Shown here one piece after another: positions 42,379 to 52,263 of a stretch of DNA of 64,000 nt. Under the pieces are notes generated by a model that was not told where the DNA came from, did no database searches, and saw only the letters and a list, made by a program, of their open reading frames with translations. Both the position numbers and the translations under genes were made by a program. Origin of the DNA: Nitrosomonas sp. Is79A3. GTDB lineage: Bacteria; Pseudomonadota; Gammaproteobacteria; Burkholderiales; Nitrosomonadaceae. Numbering within the stretch: position 1 is the first letter of the stretch; every line of letters starts with the position of its first letter. The stretch spans positions 744,001-808,000 of the forward strand of contig NC_015731.1 of the NCBI RefSeq assembly GCF_000219585.1, given 5' to 3'.

Positions 42379-42394
42379 TGGCATGAATAATGCT
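42379..42394 (+). promoter_or_regulatory. Sigma-54 (-24/-12) promoter
   Basis: TGGCATGAATAATGCT matches the consensus TGGCACG-N4-TTGCW, with the invariant GG and GC at exact spacing. It is directed toward the porin gene at 42557 and lies next to the divergent sigma-54 activator gene. The upstream AT-rich stretch could hold activator sites. The leader of about 150 bases is unexplained. Confidence 0.82.
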
Positions 42395-42556
42395 AAACAT
42401 ATTCCGGCACTAACATCTATATCTAAATTCAGGGGCATTTCAGAACGGAGGAGGATTCCTTGTTTGCTGTGGACACAATGCTGAATTCAGCTTTGCTGAA
42501 ATATAGATTTATCACCGGTATAAGTATTTAAAATAAAAGGAAAGGAAATTAAGTTA

Positions 42557-44263
42557 ATGAAAAAATTATGCTATTTGATACCTTCATCGGTGACAACTAA
42601 GCGGTCAATAAGAATCCTACCAACAAGAGTACGTGAATTATTCCTGAAAATCTGTTTATGCTGTTTAGGATTGATGTGTCTGGCCTTTCAAGTGCAGGCG
42701 CAGACGCAAGCTCCGGCTCCGGCAAATACAAATCCGCCTGCAACAACCACTGCAGCGGCTGCAACTGGGGTCAGTGCACCCAGTGGTGCTGTTGACATGT
42801 CAAAAGTTCCGCCAGTTACCGCTCCATCGCGCCCTGGCTTATTTCTGTTGCCGCCAACCGGACCAGGTTATTTTTCACTGTGGGATTTGATCACCGGTAA
42901 TAAGCGTGAAAAACCGCCGGTTGCCCCTTATGCACCATTTGCACTGCTGACTACTCCCGCATACGACATTGATTTCCGCTACCTGGATACCCCAGGGCAT
43001 GAAAAAGATATTTTTGACCCCGTCAAAAGAATGCATCTCGGCAATGACTGGTTGCTCTCTTTTGGTGGTAATTTTTGGTACCGCTACACGCATGAAACGG
43101 ATAGCCGTTTAAATGCAGCCGGTACTAATAATGACTTCCATATGTTGCGCACACGATTCCACGCGGACTTATGGTATAAAGACAAAGTACGTTTGTTTGC
43201 AGAAGGTATTGATGCGCGTGCATTCGGCTCCGAATTGCCTCCGCTCGTCACGGATAGAAATCATGCAGACATACTCAATCTTTTTACCGATATAAAAGTT
43301 GCCAGTGTTAACAATGGTCCCGTTTATGTGCGTGTCGGCCGTCAAGAATTAATGTACGGCTCACAAAGATTGATTTCTACGCTCGATTGGGTCAACACCC
43401 GCAGAACATTCCAAGGTGTCAAAGCTTTCTGGCGCACGCCGACATGGGACGTTGATGCATTCTGGATGCGCCCGATGATTATCGAAAAAGGTAATGTTGA
43501 TAACTGGGATACGCAACAGAATTTTTATGGCCTGTGGGCTACCAACAAGCCGAAACCCGGTCATTTAATTGATCTCTATTTCCTCAGCCTGGATAACAAT
43601 AGAAATCTTAGTTCAGCCAATGTGTTAACAGGAAATATTCTGCAAGGAAACTCAAACCTTCATACCCTGGGTGGCCGGTTTGTTGGAAATTTTGACAATT
43701 TATTATACGAATTGGAAGGTATGTATCAGTTCGGTCAACGGTCCAATTTGGATGTTTCCGCCTTTGCAGTTGCGAGCGGCGTGGGTTATCGTTTACCCTT
43801 GCCGATGAATCCACAAGCTTGGATACGCTATGATTTCGCATCCGGCGATAGCAAATCCAATGATGGCAGAAGTAATACATTTAATCAGCTCTTCCCGTTC
43901 GGTCACTACTACATGGGTTTCCTGGATCGTGTAGGACGTCAAAATATACATGACATCAATGCGCAATTCACCTTACATCCAATGCCATGGTTTACGTTTA
44001 TTTCCCAGTACCATAGATTCTATCTGGCGAATAACACCGATTATTTATATAACGCTTCTGGCTTAGCCACCATGAGAGACCCAACAGGCCAATCAGGCAG
44101 TCATGTCGGCGATGAGATCGATTTTCGTGCGAACTTCCATGTAAACCGCCATCAAGATGTGCTGGTCGGTTACTCAAAACTGTTTAGCGGTAATTATCTA
44201 GAGAAACAACGGCCAGGAATCTCGGCTGATCTTTTCTATGTTCAGTACAATATCCGTTTTTGA
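42557..44263 (+). CDS. Alginate-export-family outer-membrane porin
   Basis: A 568-aa beta-barrel protein. The N-terminus is a long basic region followed by a signal segment (about 30-48, ends QVQAQ) and an Ala/Pro/Thr-rich spacer (about 50-85). The rest alternates in barrel fashion and contains the family's hallmark RTRFHADLWYKDKVRLFAEGID and VRVGRQELMYGSQRLIS. It ends with aromatic F. AlgE-type barrels carry anionic polymers or other solutes outward. It is the first gene behind the sigma-54 promoter, followed by cytochromes, so a redox-linked transport role is possible but unproven. Confidence 0.88.
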   Translation: MKKLCYLIPSSVTTKRSIRILPTRVRELFLKICLCCLGLMCLAFQVQAQTQAPAPANTNPPATTTAAAATGVSAPSGAVDMSKVPPVTAPSRPGLFLLPPTGPGYFSLWDLITGNKREKPPVAPYAPFALLTTPAYDIDFRYLDTPGHEKDIFDPVKRMHLGNDWLLSFGGNFWYRYTHETDSRLNAAGTNNDFHMLRTRFHADLWYKDKVRLFAEGIDARAFGSELPPLVTDRNHADILNLFTDIKVASVNNGPVYVRVGRQELMYGSQRLISTLDWVNTRRTFQGVKAFWRTPTWDVDAFWMRPMIIEKGNVDNWDTQQNFYGLWATNKPKPGHLIDLYFLSLDNNRNLSSANVLTGNILQGNSNLHTLGGRFVGNFDNLLYELEGMYQFGQRSNLDVSAFAVASGVGYRLPLPMNPQAWIRYDFASGDSKSNDGRSNTFNQLFPFGHYYMGFLDRVGRQNIHDINAQFTLHPMPWFTFISQYHRFYLANNTDYLYNASGLATMRDPTGQSGSHVGDEIDFRANFHVNRHQDVLVGYSKLFSGNYLEKQRPGISADLFYVQYNIRF

Positions 44264-44382
44264 TAATTTCCTGAGACTGCTTCCATGCAGCTTTGTAGCT
44301 ATTTATTTTGATTAAAAAATGACAACAGTGCGCGATCATTCTTCGCTAATTTGACTACCTATAGATGGGAAAGAAATCCTAA

Positions 44383-45102
44383 ATGATGCGTTTTATTTTA
44401 TGGGCATTTTTTTGTATGACTTGTGTGTCGTCCGTTTATGGCGGCACACCTGTTGAAGTACCGGACACGATGGCTGAACGCATTAGGGCTTGTACCATTT
44501 GCCATGGCGCTGAAGATAAAGCGGGGCGTGATGCTTATTACCCTCGCATAGCGGGTAAGCCACAGGGGTATCTCATTAATCAGTTACGCAATTTCAGGGA
44601 TGGCCGGCGTTATTATCAACCGATGGCTATTCTGTTGGAAAACATGTCAGATGAATACTTATATGAAATAGCCCAATATTTTTCTTCTCTACAGTTGCCC
44701 TATCCTTTACCAGAACAAATTTATATGCAACCCGAGGAAATCGAACTGGCAGAACAACTTATTCGTATGGGAAATCCAGGGAGGAATATTCCAGCATGCA
44801 GCGCTTGTCATGGAGATGATTTGATGGGTATAGAGCCTGCTATCCCGGGATTGCTGGGATTATCCCGAGCTTATATTACGGCGCAGCTAGGTGGATGGCG
44901 AAATGGAGGCATTATGCGCGGTCAAGTGCCTGACTGTATGTCTGAAATTGCTAAACAATTGACCGATGATGAAGTTAATGCGGTTGCGAAATGGTTAGCA
45001 AATCAGTTTGTTTCAGGGGAACCAAGACCAATTAGTACGCTTTTACCTGAATTAGTGCATCGTTGCAGCCAAAACATCACGGAAGCCGAGGGTAAAGAAT
45101 GA
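44383..45102 (+). CDS. Di-haem cytochrome c (c4-like)
   Basis: A 239-aa secreted protein. A signal peptide (about 1-21) precedes two CxxCH haem sites, C37-T-I-C-H41 and C139-S-A-C-H143, each in a class I cytochrome domain (YYPRIAGKPQGYLINQL is a typical c4-type segment). It is a likely periplasmic electron carrier. Its stop overlaps the next cytochrome start by four bases (ATGA), so they are co-translated. Confidence 0.9.
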   Translation: MMRFILWAFFCMTCVSSVYGGTPVEVPDTMAERIRACTICHGAEDKAGRDAYYPRIAGKPQGYLINQLRNFRDGRRYYQPMAILLENMSDEYLYEIAQYFSSLQLPYPLPEQIYMQPEEIELAEQLIRMGNPGRNIPACSACHGDDLMGIEPAIPGLLGLSRAYITAQLGGWRNGGIMRGQVPDCMSEIAKQLTDDEVNAVAKWLANQFVSGEPRPISTLLPELVHRCSQNITEAEGKE

Positions 45103-46391
45103 GGCATTTGGCTATAAAATATAATATAAATAATTGTAAATTTAATGCCTTATTTTTGGCATGCATGGCATCGTTATTATTTCTTTCGATAACGCAAGCT
45201 ACGTGCGCGATTGCTGAGGAACCTGACCGCTCTGTCGAAGTGCAGCATGGCGCCTATTTAGCGCGCGTTGGTAATTGCATGGGATGCCATACAACTAAGG
45301 GTGGTCAACCGTTTGCGGGCGGACGCCGATTATCTACTTCATTTGGCATTTTCGTTACACCCAATATTACTTCTGACAAAGAAACAGGAATTGGTCTTTG
45401 GAGTCAACAAGATTTTTGGCAAGCACTACATCAGGGTAAGTCACGTGATGGGAGACTCCTGTATCCTGCTTTTCCCTACACCGAATACACCAAAGTCACG
45501 CGGCAAGACGCCAATGCGATTTTTGTGTATCTTCAATCTATACCGCCCGTTTCGCAATCCAATCCACCAAACGATATTTTTTTTCCCTATAATTTCAAAC
45601 CGTTGTTAGCCATTTGGCGCGTTATGTATTTCAGAGAGGGTGTTTATGAGCCGGATCAATCCAAGAGTGATGCTTGGAATCGCGGTGCTTATCTCGTGCA
45701 GGGTTTAGGCCATTGTAATGCTTGCCATACAACCCGCAATGTATTTGGAGCTAGTCAAGATGTTACGCTGACAGGTGGGAAAATAATGGGTACGAATTGG
45801 TATGCGCCTTCCTTGTCCTCATATCAGGAAGCAGGTATTGGTGGCTGGTCAATCGAAGAAATCGTTGAACTGTTGGCGACTGGTATAACAAAGCGTGCCG
45901 TAGCTTCAGGTCCCATGGCAACCGTTATAAGACAAAGCCTTCAATATTTGTCACAGGATGATATTAACGGCATGGCGATCTATCTAAAGGCGCTCACGGA
46001 AAATGAAGCTGGTAAAGTGCCTGGTGTCCGTTTCTCAGTGATGTCAGGTAGCTTGCAGAGGCATCTGGATTTTGGTGGGAAATTGTATGAGAAACATTGC
46101 CAAACGTGCCATGGTGCCGATGGAGAGGGAGCCCCAGGTATTTATCCCGCGCTGGCCGGTAATCGAGGGGTGTTGATGAGTTCGCCATTGAATACTATTC
46201 GCAGCGTGCTGAATGGCGGATATCCACCCACGACAGCAGGAAATCCTAGACCTTATGGAATGCCGCCATTCCAGCAGATTTTACATGATGAAGAGGTAGC
46301 TCTGGTGGTGTCGTATATACGGAATGCTTGGGGAAATCGTAGCAGTTTGGTGACAGCAGTGGATGTTGATCGAAGTAAAGGAGGGGACTAA
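45099..46391 (+). CDS. Tri-haem cytochrome c (alcohol/gluconate dehydrogenase subunit-like)
   Basis: A 430-aa exported protein with three CxxCH sites: CMGCH (60-64), CNACH (about 207) and CQTCH (about 337). The pattern GAYLARVGNCMGCHTTKGG and ADGEGAPGIYPALAGNR matches the cytochrome subunits of membrane-bound alcohol, gluconate and sorbose dehydrogenases. No catalytic flavin or PQQ subunit is adjacent, so its electron source is unknown. It is coupled to the di-haem cytochrome and the porin under sigma-54 control. Confidence 0.9.
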   Translation: MRHLAIKYNINNCKFNALFLACMASLLFLSITQATCAIAEEPDRSVEVQHGAYLARVGNCMGCHTTKGGQPFAGGRRLSTSFGIFVTPNITSDKETGIGLWSQQDFWQALHQGKSRDGRLLYPAFPYTEYTKVTRQDANAIFVYLQSIPPVSQSNPPNDIFFPYNFKPLLAIWRVMYFREGVYEPDQSKSDAWNRGAYLVQGLGHCNACHTTRNVFGASQDVTLTGGKIMGTNWYAPSLSSYQEAGIGGWSIEEIVELLATGITKRAVASGPMATVIRQSLQYLSQDDINGMAIYLKALTENEAGKVPGVRFSVMSGSLQRHLDFGGKLYEKHCQTCHGADGEGAPGIYPALAGNRGVLMSSPLNTIRSVLNGGYPPTTAGNPRPYGMPPFQQILHDEEVALVVSYIRNAWGNRSSLVTAVDVDRSKGGD

Positions 46392-46414
46392 TTATGGCGC
46401 GCAGTAAAGTATGA

Positions 46415-46594
46415 ACTCTTATACACCAGGGCATTCTATGCAGCGACGGATTGAACGAAGCCTTGGATGATGCTCAAATTGCTTCTCTCTTCGTCAACGA
46501 GTGTGAAGCGGATCATGCGAATGTATTCAAGGCTGCACGCCACGCGGGCAGCAGCGATGATTTTTCAGTCATTGTGCTGACTGGTGAACAATAG
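46415..46594 (+). pseudogene. Relic of a PP2C-type phosphatase (C-terminal end)
   Basis: An open frame without start codon, ending TAG at 46592, reads ILCSDGLNEALDDAQIASLF and, later, SSDDFSVIVLTGEQ. These match the C-terminal metal-binding SDG motif and the final D-x-SVIV strand of PP2C serine/threonine phosphatases. A TGA at 46412 blocks the frame just upstream and the N-terminal two thirds are missing, so only a fragment remains. Confidence 0.65.
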
Positions 46595-46656
46595 ATTGCT
46601 TTGTCAGTTGCTTCGAATCAATAACGTGCCGCTTTTATGGAATTTCTGACTTTATG

Positions 46657-47814
46657 TCACTCACCCGGTTGTAGCGTAACCGGCACGTCAATTTTTTCAC
46701 CTTTTCGCAACACGGTGATCTTGATGGTATCGCCAACTTTATAGCTATCAACCCGAGCGAGTAGCTTATCGACGGAATCAATGGGTTTATTTTCGAGTGC
46801 CACAATAATATCGTTCGCGATGATATTACCTTCGGGGGTGATCGTTGCACCTTGAAGTCCGGCTGAGTCCGCCGCTGATCCGGGGCTGATGCTCAGGATG
46901 ATAACACCGGTTATTTTCAAGTGTTCTGTTAGGCGATTATTGAGTTTACTATCGACGGTAATGCCCATTGCCGGACGGATATATTTGCCGCGGCTGATGA
47001 TTTGAGGAACTACGCGATTGACGGTATCAACCGGCACAGAAAATCCAATACCGGCACTGGCACCGCTGGGGCTATAAATGGCGGTATTGATGCCGATCAG
47101 GCGCCCTGCGGAATCCAATAAGGGACCACCGGAATTACCTGGGTTGATGGCGGCATCGGTTTGGATCAGATTGTCGATGGTACGTCCGTCACCGCTTGGG
47201 AGTGAACGATCCAGTGCCGAGACAATACCGGTCGTTAATGTCCAATCCAAGCCAAAAGGATTGCCGATTGCGAATACTTTCTGCCCGACCTTGAGATCGT
47301 GGCTGGTACCCAAAGGAACCGGGACAGGGCGCTGGAAACCAATACCAATTTTCAGTACGGCAATGTCATGCGCCGGGCTGGCGCCAACTAGGGAGGCTTT
47401 GTAATCGCGCCCGTCAGCCAGGCGTACGGTGGCCTCACTGGCGCCTTTGATGACATGGAGATTGGTGATGATATGGCCATTATCGTCCCAGATAAAACCT
47501 GAACCGGTGCCGCTGGGAACAGAAAAAATATTGCGCGTCCATGCATCCATGACACGTTGGCGTGTGGTGATAAATACAACTGAATCACGCGAATTCTCAA
47601 ATAATTCAATCGTGCTTTTTTCGTCTTCGGCTAAATTGCCACGTGCCTGGACTACTCGCGGCTCGGCATTTTCCTGCTTATCCTTGTCGGTAAAATAGTC
47701 CGGGTGGAGGATATCCGGGAAGTAATGATAAAGGAAGCTATGGAAAAATAACGCCAGCAATATGGCTGCGAGTGAGGTCCAGATGAAACGGGATAGAAAT
47801 CCGTTATTGGGCAT
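46657..47814 (-). CDS. HtrA/DegS-type serine protease
   Basis: A 385-aa membrane-anchored periplasmic protease. The N-terminal helix (about 8-32) is followed by the trypsin-like domain with catalytic H (NLHVIKG), D (AHDIAVLKI) and S (GNSGGPLLD), and one PDZ domain (about 285-380). One membrane anchor plus one PDZ is the DegS/AlgW arrangement, which cleaves anti-sigma factor RseA-type proteins. DegQ-like housekeeping roles are also possible. Confidence 0.92.
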   Translation of the reverse strand: MPNNGFLSRFIWTSLAAILLALFFHSFLYHYFPDILHPDYFTDKDKQENAEPRVVQARGNLAEDEKSTIELFENSRDSVVFITTRQRVMDAWTRNIFSVPSGTGSGFIWDDNGHIITNLHVIKGASEATVRLADGRDYKASLVGASPAHDIAVLKIGIGFQRPVPVPLGTSHDLKVGQKVFAIGNPFGLDWTLTTGIVSALDRSLPSGDGRTIDNLIQTDAAINPGNSGGPLLDSAGRLIGINTAIYSPSGASAGIGFSVPVDTVNRVVPQIISRGKYIRPAMGITVDSKLNNRLTEHLKITGVIILSISPGSAADSAGLQGATITPEGNIIANDIIVALENKPIDSVDKLLARVDSYKVGDTIKITVLRKGEKIDVPVTLQPGE

Positions 47815-47841
47815 AGGTGTTTGTTCCTTTAGTATTGGTCA

Positions 47842-48279
47842 TTATTTGTTGTGCGTTTGCGCCCATCGCACCAGATCCTGTTCGCTCATGGCGCCCGATT
47901 GTCTGGCGATTTCCTGGCCACTTTTAAACAGCGCCAAAGTCGGAATACTGCGAATGTTGTAACGAGCCGCTAAGCCTTGTTCTTCTTCCGTGTTAACCTT
48001 AGCAAGGCGCATCCCCGGTTCTAGCAAAGCAGCAGCTTTGGTGAATGCAGGTGCCATCATGCGGCACGGACCGCACCACGGTGCCCAGAAATCAACCAGA
48101 ACCGGAATATCGCTGTTCGCGATATGCCGGTTGAAATGACTTTCTGTTAATTCAACTGGTTTTGCGATAAACAGCCCTTTATGGCAAGCACCACAATTGG
48201 GCGATGCACTGAGGCGATCTGCCGGTACGCGATTGGTGGCGTGACAGTGCGGACACACGATATGTAAAGGCATGAGCAA
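47842..48279 (-). CDS. trxC: Thioredoxin 2 (TrxC)
   Basis: A 145-aa cytoplasmic thioredoxin with an N-terminal zinc ribbon (CPHCHATNRV ... CGACHKG) and the active site WCGPCR near residue 76. The four-cysteine ribbon marks TrxC, which is often induced by oxidative stress. It lies between the HtrA protease and cbpM genes in the same direction, a stress-protein cluster. Confidence 0.94.
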   Translation of the reverse strand: MLMPLHIVCPHCHATNRVPADRLSASPNCGACHKGLFIAKPVELTESHFNRHIANSDIPVLVDFWAPWCGPCRMMAPAFTKAAALLEPGMRLAKVNTEEEQGLAARYNIRSIPTLALFKSGQEIARQSGAMSEQDLVRWAQTHNK

Positions 48280-48316
48280 TATTCCTATTTAATTCGTTTG
48301 GCTGGCAGATGCTTTG

Positions 48317-48634
48317 TTAATCTTCATTCAACTCGGATGCTTTCAGCCGGGCGCGTAACACTTCAACTTCTTCGAGCAGATCGGCGACCAAACCGGCTAA
48401 TTCCGGGTTACCTTCAAAATCCCGCTCAATCGCTATGATTCTCTTGACCCGCATAAAACTACGGCTATCAAATAGCCATGCAGCAGGATCGTTAGTGATT
48501 AAATCCTCATCCAGCAACAGGCCCCATCGAACGCGCTCAATAATCCATTCACGGTTGATCTGGCAACTTCTCGCCAGTTCATCCAGGTTGAGCTTGGTAT
48601 CCTCAAGTAAAATGGCATCGATTTCGTGCGACAT
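48317..48634 (-). CDS. cbpM: Chaperone modulator CbpM
   Basis: A 105-aa MerR-HTH-like protein that binds the J-domain of CbpA and blocks its action on DnaK. The segment LDELARSCQINREWIIERVRWGLL is characteristic. It lies three bases after cbpA, as in other proteobacteria. Confidence 0.88.
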   Translation of the reverse strand: MSHEIDAILLEDTKLNLDELARSCQINREWIIERVRWGLLLDEDLITNDPAAWLFDSRSFMRVKRIIAIERDFEGNPELAGLVADLLEEVEVLRARLKASELNED

Positions 48635-48637
48635 GAT

Positions 48638-49585
48638 TTAGACTCCGAGATTCTGGCGTGGATTAAAAGCAAGTTCCTGCGCCATAGTTTGATAAAACTC
48701 ACGTTCCTTGGATGTAGTAGCGGGCGGTAGCACAACTTCCAGCACCAGATATAGGTCGCCGGGTGTGGCAGCAGGGATGCCGCGTCCTTTCAAGCGCAGC
48801 TTGCGGCCTGATTGAGAGTTTTCCGGTATCCGCACTTCCACCTGACCATCCGGCACCGGTATTTTAACTGTTGCTCCCAGTGCCGCTTCCCACGGTGCGA
48901 CCGGTAACGTGGCGTAGATGTCTTTGTTTTCAATCCGGTAACGGCTGTGCGGTTTGAAATGAACTTCCAGGAACAAGTCTCCGGAAGCTTCCCCAGCATG
49001 GCCCGGACCACCCTGTCCGGCAAGCCGGATCACTTGCCCGGCATGTACCCCTTTGGGAATTCTGACATTCAACATGTGGTCGGCGAGCACGGTGCGTCCC
49101 TGACTGTCGAGTTTGGGCATACGCAGTGTCAGGCTGCGTGTGGCACCGTGGTAGGTATCTTCCAGATCGAGCATGATTTTGGCGTGATGGTCTTCGCCGC
49201 GCATCCGATGGTGGGCTTGCCGACCGCCAGCGCCCATTTGTTTGCCGAATAATTCCGCAAAGAAATCACTGAAATCGGCAGCCTGTGCACCGTTAAATCC
49301 TTGTCCACGGAATTCAAAACCGGCATCCCAGCCGGGAGGCGGTTGAAAATCACTGCCTGGCTGGAATCCGCGTCCCTGCCCCAATTGATCATAAGCTGCG
49401 CGTTTTTCCGGATCGGAAAGTACCGCATTGGCTTCATTAACTTCTTTCATTTTCTGTTCGGCGTTAGTTTCCTTGGAAACATCCGGATGATACTTGCGCG
49501 CGAGGCGGCGGTATGCTTTCTTGATTTCCTCTGCTGTCGCATCGCGTGAAACGCCAAGTGTCTTATAGTAATCCTTGAATTCCAA
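48638..49585 (-). CDS. cbpA: Curved DNA-binding protein CbpA (DnaJ-like co-chaperone)
   Basis: A 315-aa class B J-protein. The J-domain (1-70) has the HPD motif (YHPDVSK) and [13 protein letters not shown] at the start. A Gly/Phe region follows (about 75-125), then two C-terminal substrate-binding domains. There is no zinc finger. It works with DnaK and can bind curved DNA. Confidence 0.94.
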   Translation of the reverse strand: MEFKDYYKTLGVSRDATAEEIKKAYRRLARKYHPDVSKETNAEQKMKEVNEANAVLSDPEKRAAYDQLGQGRGFQPGSDFQPPPGWDAGFEFRGQGFNGAQAADFSDFFAELFGKQMGAGGRQAHHRMRGEDHHAKIMLDLEDTYHGATRSLTLRMPKLDSQGRTVLADHMLNVRIPKGVHAGQVIRLAGQGGPGHAGEASGDLFLEVHFKPHSRYRIENKDIYATLPVAPWEAALGATVKIPVPDGQVEVRIPENSQSGRKLRLKGRGIPAATPGDLYLVLEVVLPPATTSKEREFYQTMAQELAFNPRQNLGV

Positions 49586-49752
49586 ATCAATTCTCCCTGT
49601 TGATCACGCAGTCACGCCATGAACATTATTGCTGCTTTAAGCCAAATAGTGAAGTTTCATTTACGCACATAAAACCTGTTGCAGTTTCCGGGATAAATGG
49701 GACCACTGAACGAATTTATCAAGTGCCGGAGAAAAGCTTTAGAGTACTGCAA

Positions 49753-50925
49753 TCAAAATGGACCAGTAATTTCAAACGTTATGCCATCCTTATCGCGCCC
49801 GGTTTTGCCGCGTTGTGAACTGAAATACAAACGGGAGCCGTCAGGATTGAAAGCGGGGCCAGCAATCTCCGAACGATTATGGCCTACCACTTGTAATAAG
49901 GGCAAAACCTTGCCTGCAGTCAGCACAACAATCTGCATATCACCGCCATCTTCAGCCACTAGCAAATCTCCCGCAGCATTGGTAATGATATTATCCACGC
50001 CGGTTAATACCGGTTGTAGATATGAAGCCGCATTGTAGACGACACTGAGGCGATGCTGTTGCACAGTATACGCCCACACCCGGTTATCGCCTTTGGTGGT
50101 GAAGTAGACTATGCCCTGGTGATACCAGATACCTTCGCCGCCATTAAACCGGGTGCTGTTGGCAACTTGTTTGCGCGCCGGTGTCGTGATTGCCAGTGGA
50201 TCGGGCAGTGTATGCCAACGCACTGCGCCAATAGGGCCTTCGACGACCTCGGCGACTTCCAAGAAACCATCATCCAGATTGGGATTCCCGGTAGCATCAA
50301 ATGAGCGTGCGGTATAGCGATATAAACAACCATCGGACTGATCTTCGGTTAGATACAGTTGCATGTTGCGCGTATCCACGGCCACCGCTTCATGCTTAAA
50401 TATACCCAAAGCGCTTCTGACTTGCGCTGCTTTCCGGCCAAGCGGATCGCACTCCCACACCCGGCCTTTTTCAATTTCTTCGCACGACAGCCAAGTCTGC
50501 CACGGGGTATGCCCACCGGCGCAATTGCGGTTGGTCTGACTCAGAATCGAATACGCATCTATAACTTCTCCCTGTGCATTGAAGCGCAATGCTCCCACAC
50601 CGCCCGCTTGATTGTCCAGCTCGCTATTGGAAACATAAATCCAACCGCCATTAGCAGTAGCAAAAACAGCGCCACCATCCGGTGCAGCGTGCCAGGTATA
50701 GCCAAAAAGTGTTTGCCCCGAATGCGCTAGGATGCGGGAAGTAAAACCCGCGGGCAGACGCACGCCATTCTGATCCGGTGGCAGCAGCTCTCCGCGTGCT
50801 GCTAAAGACAATGCCAAGGATGCCGCCTTCAACGGAGACGGCAACAAAGCATTACCAAAAAAAGCACCCAGCCCGATGAAACCGTATTGCAATAATTTGC
50901 GCCGGCGCGGGTTAAATGTATTCAT
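49753..50925 (-). CDS. DUF839 / PhoX-family Tat-exported protein
   Basis: A 390-aa protein. ATG 50925 is preferred (GAGG upstream); it begins MNTFNPRRRKLLQYGFIGLG, a twin-arginine signal. The mature part is a beta-propeller-like DUF839 domain with WLSCEEIEKGRVWECDP and KHEAVAVDTRNMQLYLTED, as in PhoX alkaline phosphatases. It is clearly shorter than classical PhoX, so the substrate may differ. No pho regulatory site was recognised upstream. Confidence 0.85.
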   Translation of the reverse strand: MNTFNPRRRKLLQYGFIGLGAFFGNALLPSPLKAASLALSLAARGELLPPDQNGVRLPAGFTSRILAHSGQTLFGYTWHAAPDGGAVFATANGGWIYVSNSELDNQAGGVGALRFNAQGEVIDAYSILSQTNRNCAGGHTPWQTWLSCEEIEKGRVWECDPLGRKAAQVRSALGIFKHEAVAVDTRNMQLYLTEDQSDGCLYRYTARSFDATGNPNLDDGFLEVAEVVEGPIGAVRWHTLPDPLAITTPARKQVANSTRFNGGEGIWYHQGIVYFTTKGDNRVWAYTVQQHRLSVVYNAASYLQPVLTGVDNIITNAAGDLLVAEDGGDMQIVVLTAGKVLPLLQVVGHNRSEIAGPAFNPDGSRLYFSSQRGKTGRDKDGITFEITGPF

Positions 50926-51145
50926 ACTGAGAACCTCATGTAGTAAATCCAAGCAATGGATACATGGGAGATAGTTTACAATGTTGCACTGTCAAGGGAT
51001 CTCCAAATAACTGGCATTTCGAACCTAGCGAAAAATCTCTCGTGTTGAGTGTTGATTGCCAAAGATTCCTCACTTTGTTCGGAATGACGAATGTGCATTA
51101 TTCAGAACTTTCATAAATGCTTACTAATATAAAAAGCGTATTGCA

Positions 51146-51532
51146 ATGATTCAAATACTGAAACCAATTGTATCTCTACTGATGTTTTTGACTGTGCTGT
51201 TTTTTATCAGCACCATTTTAACGATTACGACCAGTTTTCCTTTCTGGCTCGGCACGACTTTTTCACTCGCTTGTGCATCCCTAGCTGCATGGTTTACTTG
51301 GAAACTGGTTTCTGGAGAGAAAACGGGTATCGGTATCGCTGTTATTAGCGGCGCGTTGATTCTCGGTGGATTATGTTTTATCGTTGGTTTTTTGGGTCCC
51401 ATGGTTTTTGCCAAAGACACCAATCAGGGGCCATTGATAGGAATTTTTATCGCCGCGCCATTAGGCGTGATTATTGGTGCAATCTGTGGCTATATTTATG
51501 CTTCTCGGCAGAATGCCGGTAATTATGATTGA
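51146..51532 (+). CDS. Small four-helix membrane protein
   Basis: A 128-aa hydrophobic protein with about four transmembrane helices (7-29, 32-52, 62-88, 98-120). No family was recognised. It lies alone between two opposite-strand genes, which weakly supports an independent transcript. Confidence 0.6.
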   Translation: MIQILKPIVSLLMFLTVLFFISTILTITTSFPFWLGTTFSLACASLAAWFTWKLVSGEKTGIGIAVISGALILGGLCFIVGFLGPMVFAKDTNQGPLIGIFIAAPLGVIIGAICGYIYASRQNAGNYD

Positions 51533-51689
51533 TGCGGTGTAATTTAAGCGGGAAAATACTTGTCAGAATCAGAGTGGGGATGAAAGGAGAGTAGTGCGAT
51601 CAAATCTGGTGCCACTGGCCTTGCATTGGTTGCCTCGAATACGTTTCTCAACGATCTATAAAAAACAGCTACTTTACTCTCAAGCTAGA

Positions 51690-51712
51690 AACCCCGCAAT
51701 ATTGGCGGGGTT
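51690..51712 (-). terminator. Terminator of the PEP-CTERM gene
   Basis: AACCCCGC and GCGGGGTT pair perfectly around a 7-base loop, 24 bases after the stop codon of the minus-strand PEP-CTERM gene, followed on that strand by TTTCTAG. Confidence 0.78.
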
Positions 51713-51735
51713 GTCTGAAATACAGTTCGATCAAA

Positions 51736-52263
51736 TTAAACGATTTCTTTTCTGCGACGCACCATAAATCCGACCAAACCTAAACCAGCCAATAACATGG
51801 CATAAGTTTCTGGTTCAGGAATTGGGGAAATATGAAAATTCCCAGCATATGAACCACTGCCTGAAGATCCGAGTAGACCACCTTTCACATTAATTTCATA
51901 GCTATCAGCAGGATTTAAGCCTGAAAAACTAAAAAACTTGAAAATACCAGGACCCGCTGTTCCTGAAGCAATAGTTGAAGCCGTGGTAGTATCAATTAAG
52001 TCAAAAGTTGTAATAAATACATCAGGTCCAAATTCTGCAAAACCTGATATTACACTGCCTCCCCCACCACCGCCGGCACCTACAGGTACAGTAAAAGTAT
52101 AATGGTCATTAAAAAACCCAGTAACAGCATTGTTACCAAAAACAGCATCCCAATTTGGTGCGTTATAACTGAAGCTCAGAGCCGTTGTGGTAGCATTTGC
52201 TGAACCAATACCAAAACACATCACAGCAATAATTGTTAGTATTTTCATTTTACTATTTTTCAT
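51736..52263 (-). CDS. PEP-CTERM sorting-domain protein (FxDxF-like)
   Basis: A 175-aa exported protein. The signal peptide (about 1-24, ends GSANA) and C-terminal PEP-CTERM signal (PIPEPETYAMLLAGLGLVGF then RRRKE) target it to the exosortase pathway. The body contains GFFNDHYTFTVP, like the FxDxF subgroup, and a glycine run (GAGGGGGGS). The biological role of these proteins is mostly surface or matrix related; no exosortase lies in the window. Confidence 0.88.
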   Translation of the reverse strand: MKNSKMKILTIIAVMCFGIGSANATTTALSFSYNAPNWDAVFGNNAVTGFFNDHYTFTVPVGAGGGGGGSVISGFAEFGPDVFITTFDLIDTTTASTIASGTAGPGIFKFFSFSGLNPADSYEINVKGGLLGSSGSGSYAGNFHISPIPEPETYAMLLAGLGLVGFMVRRRKEIV

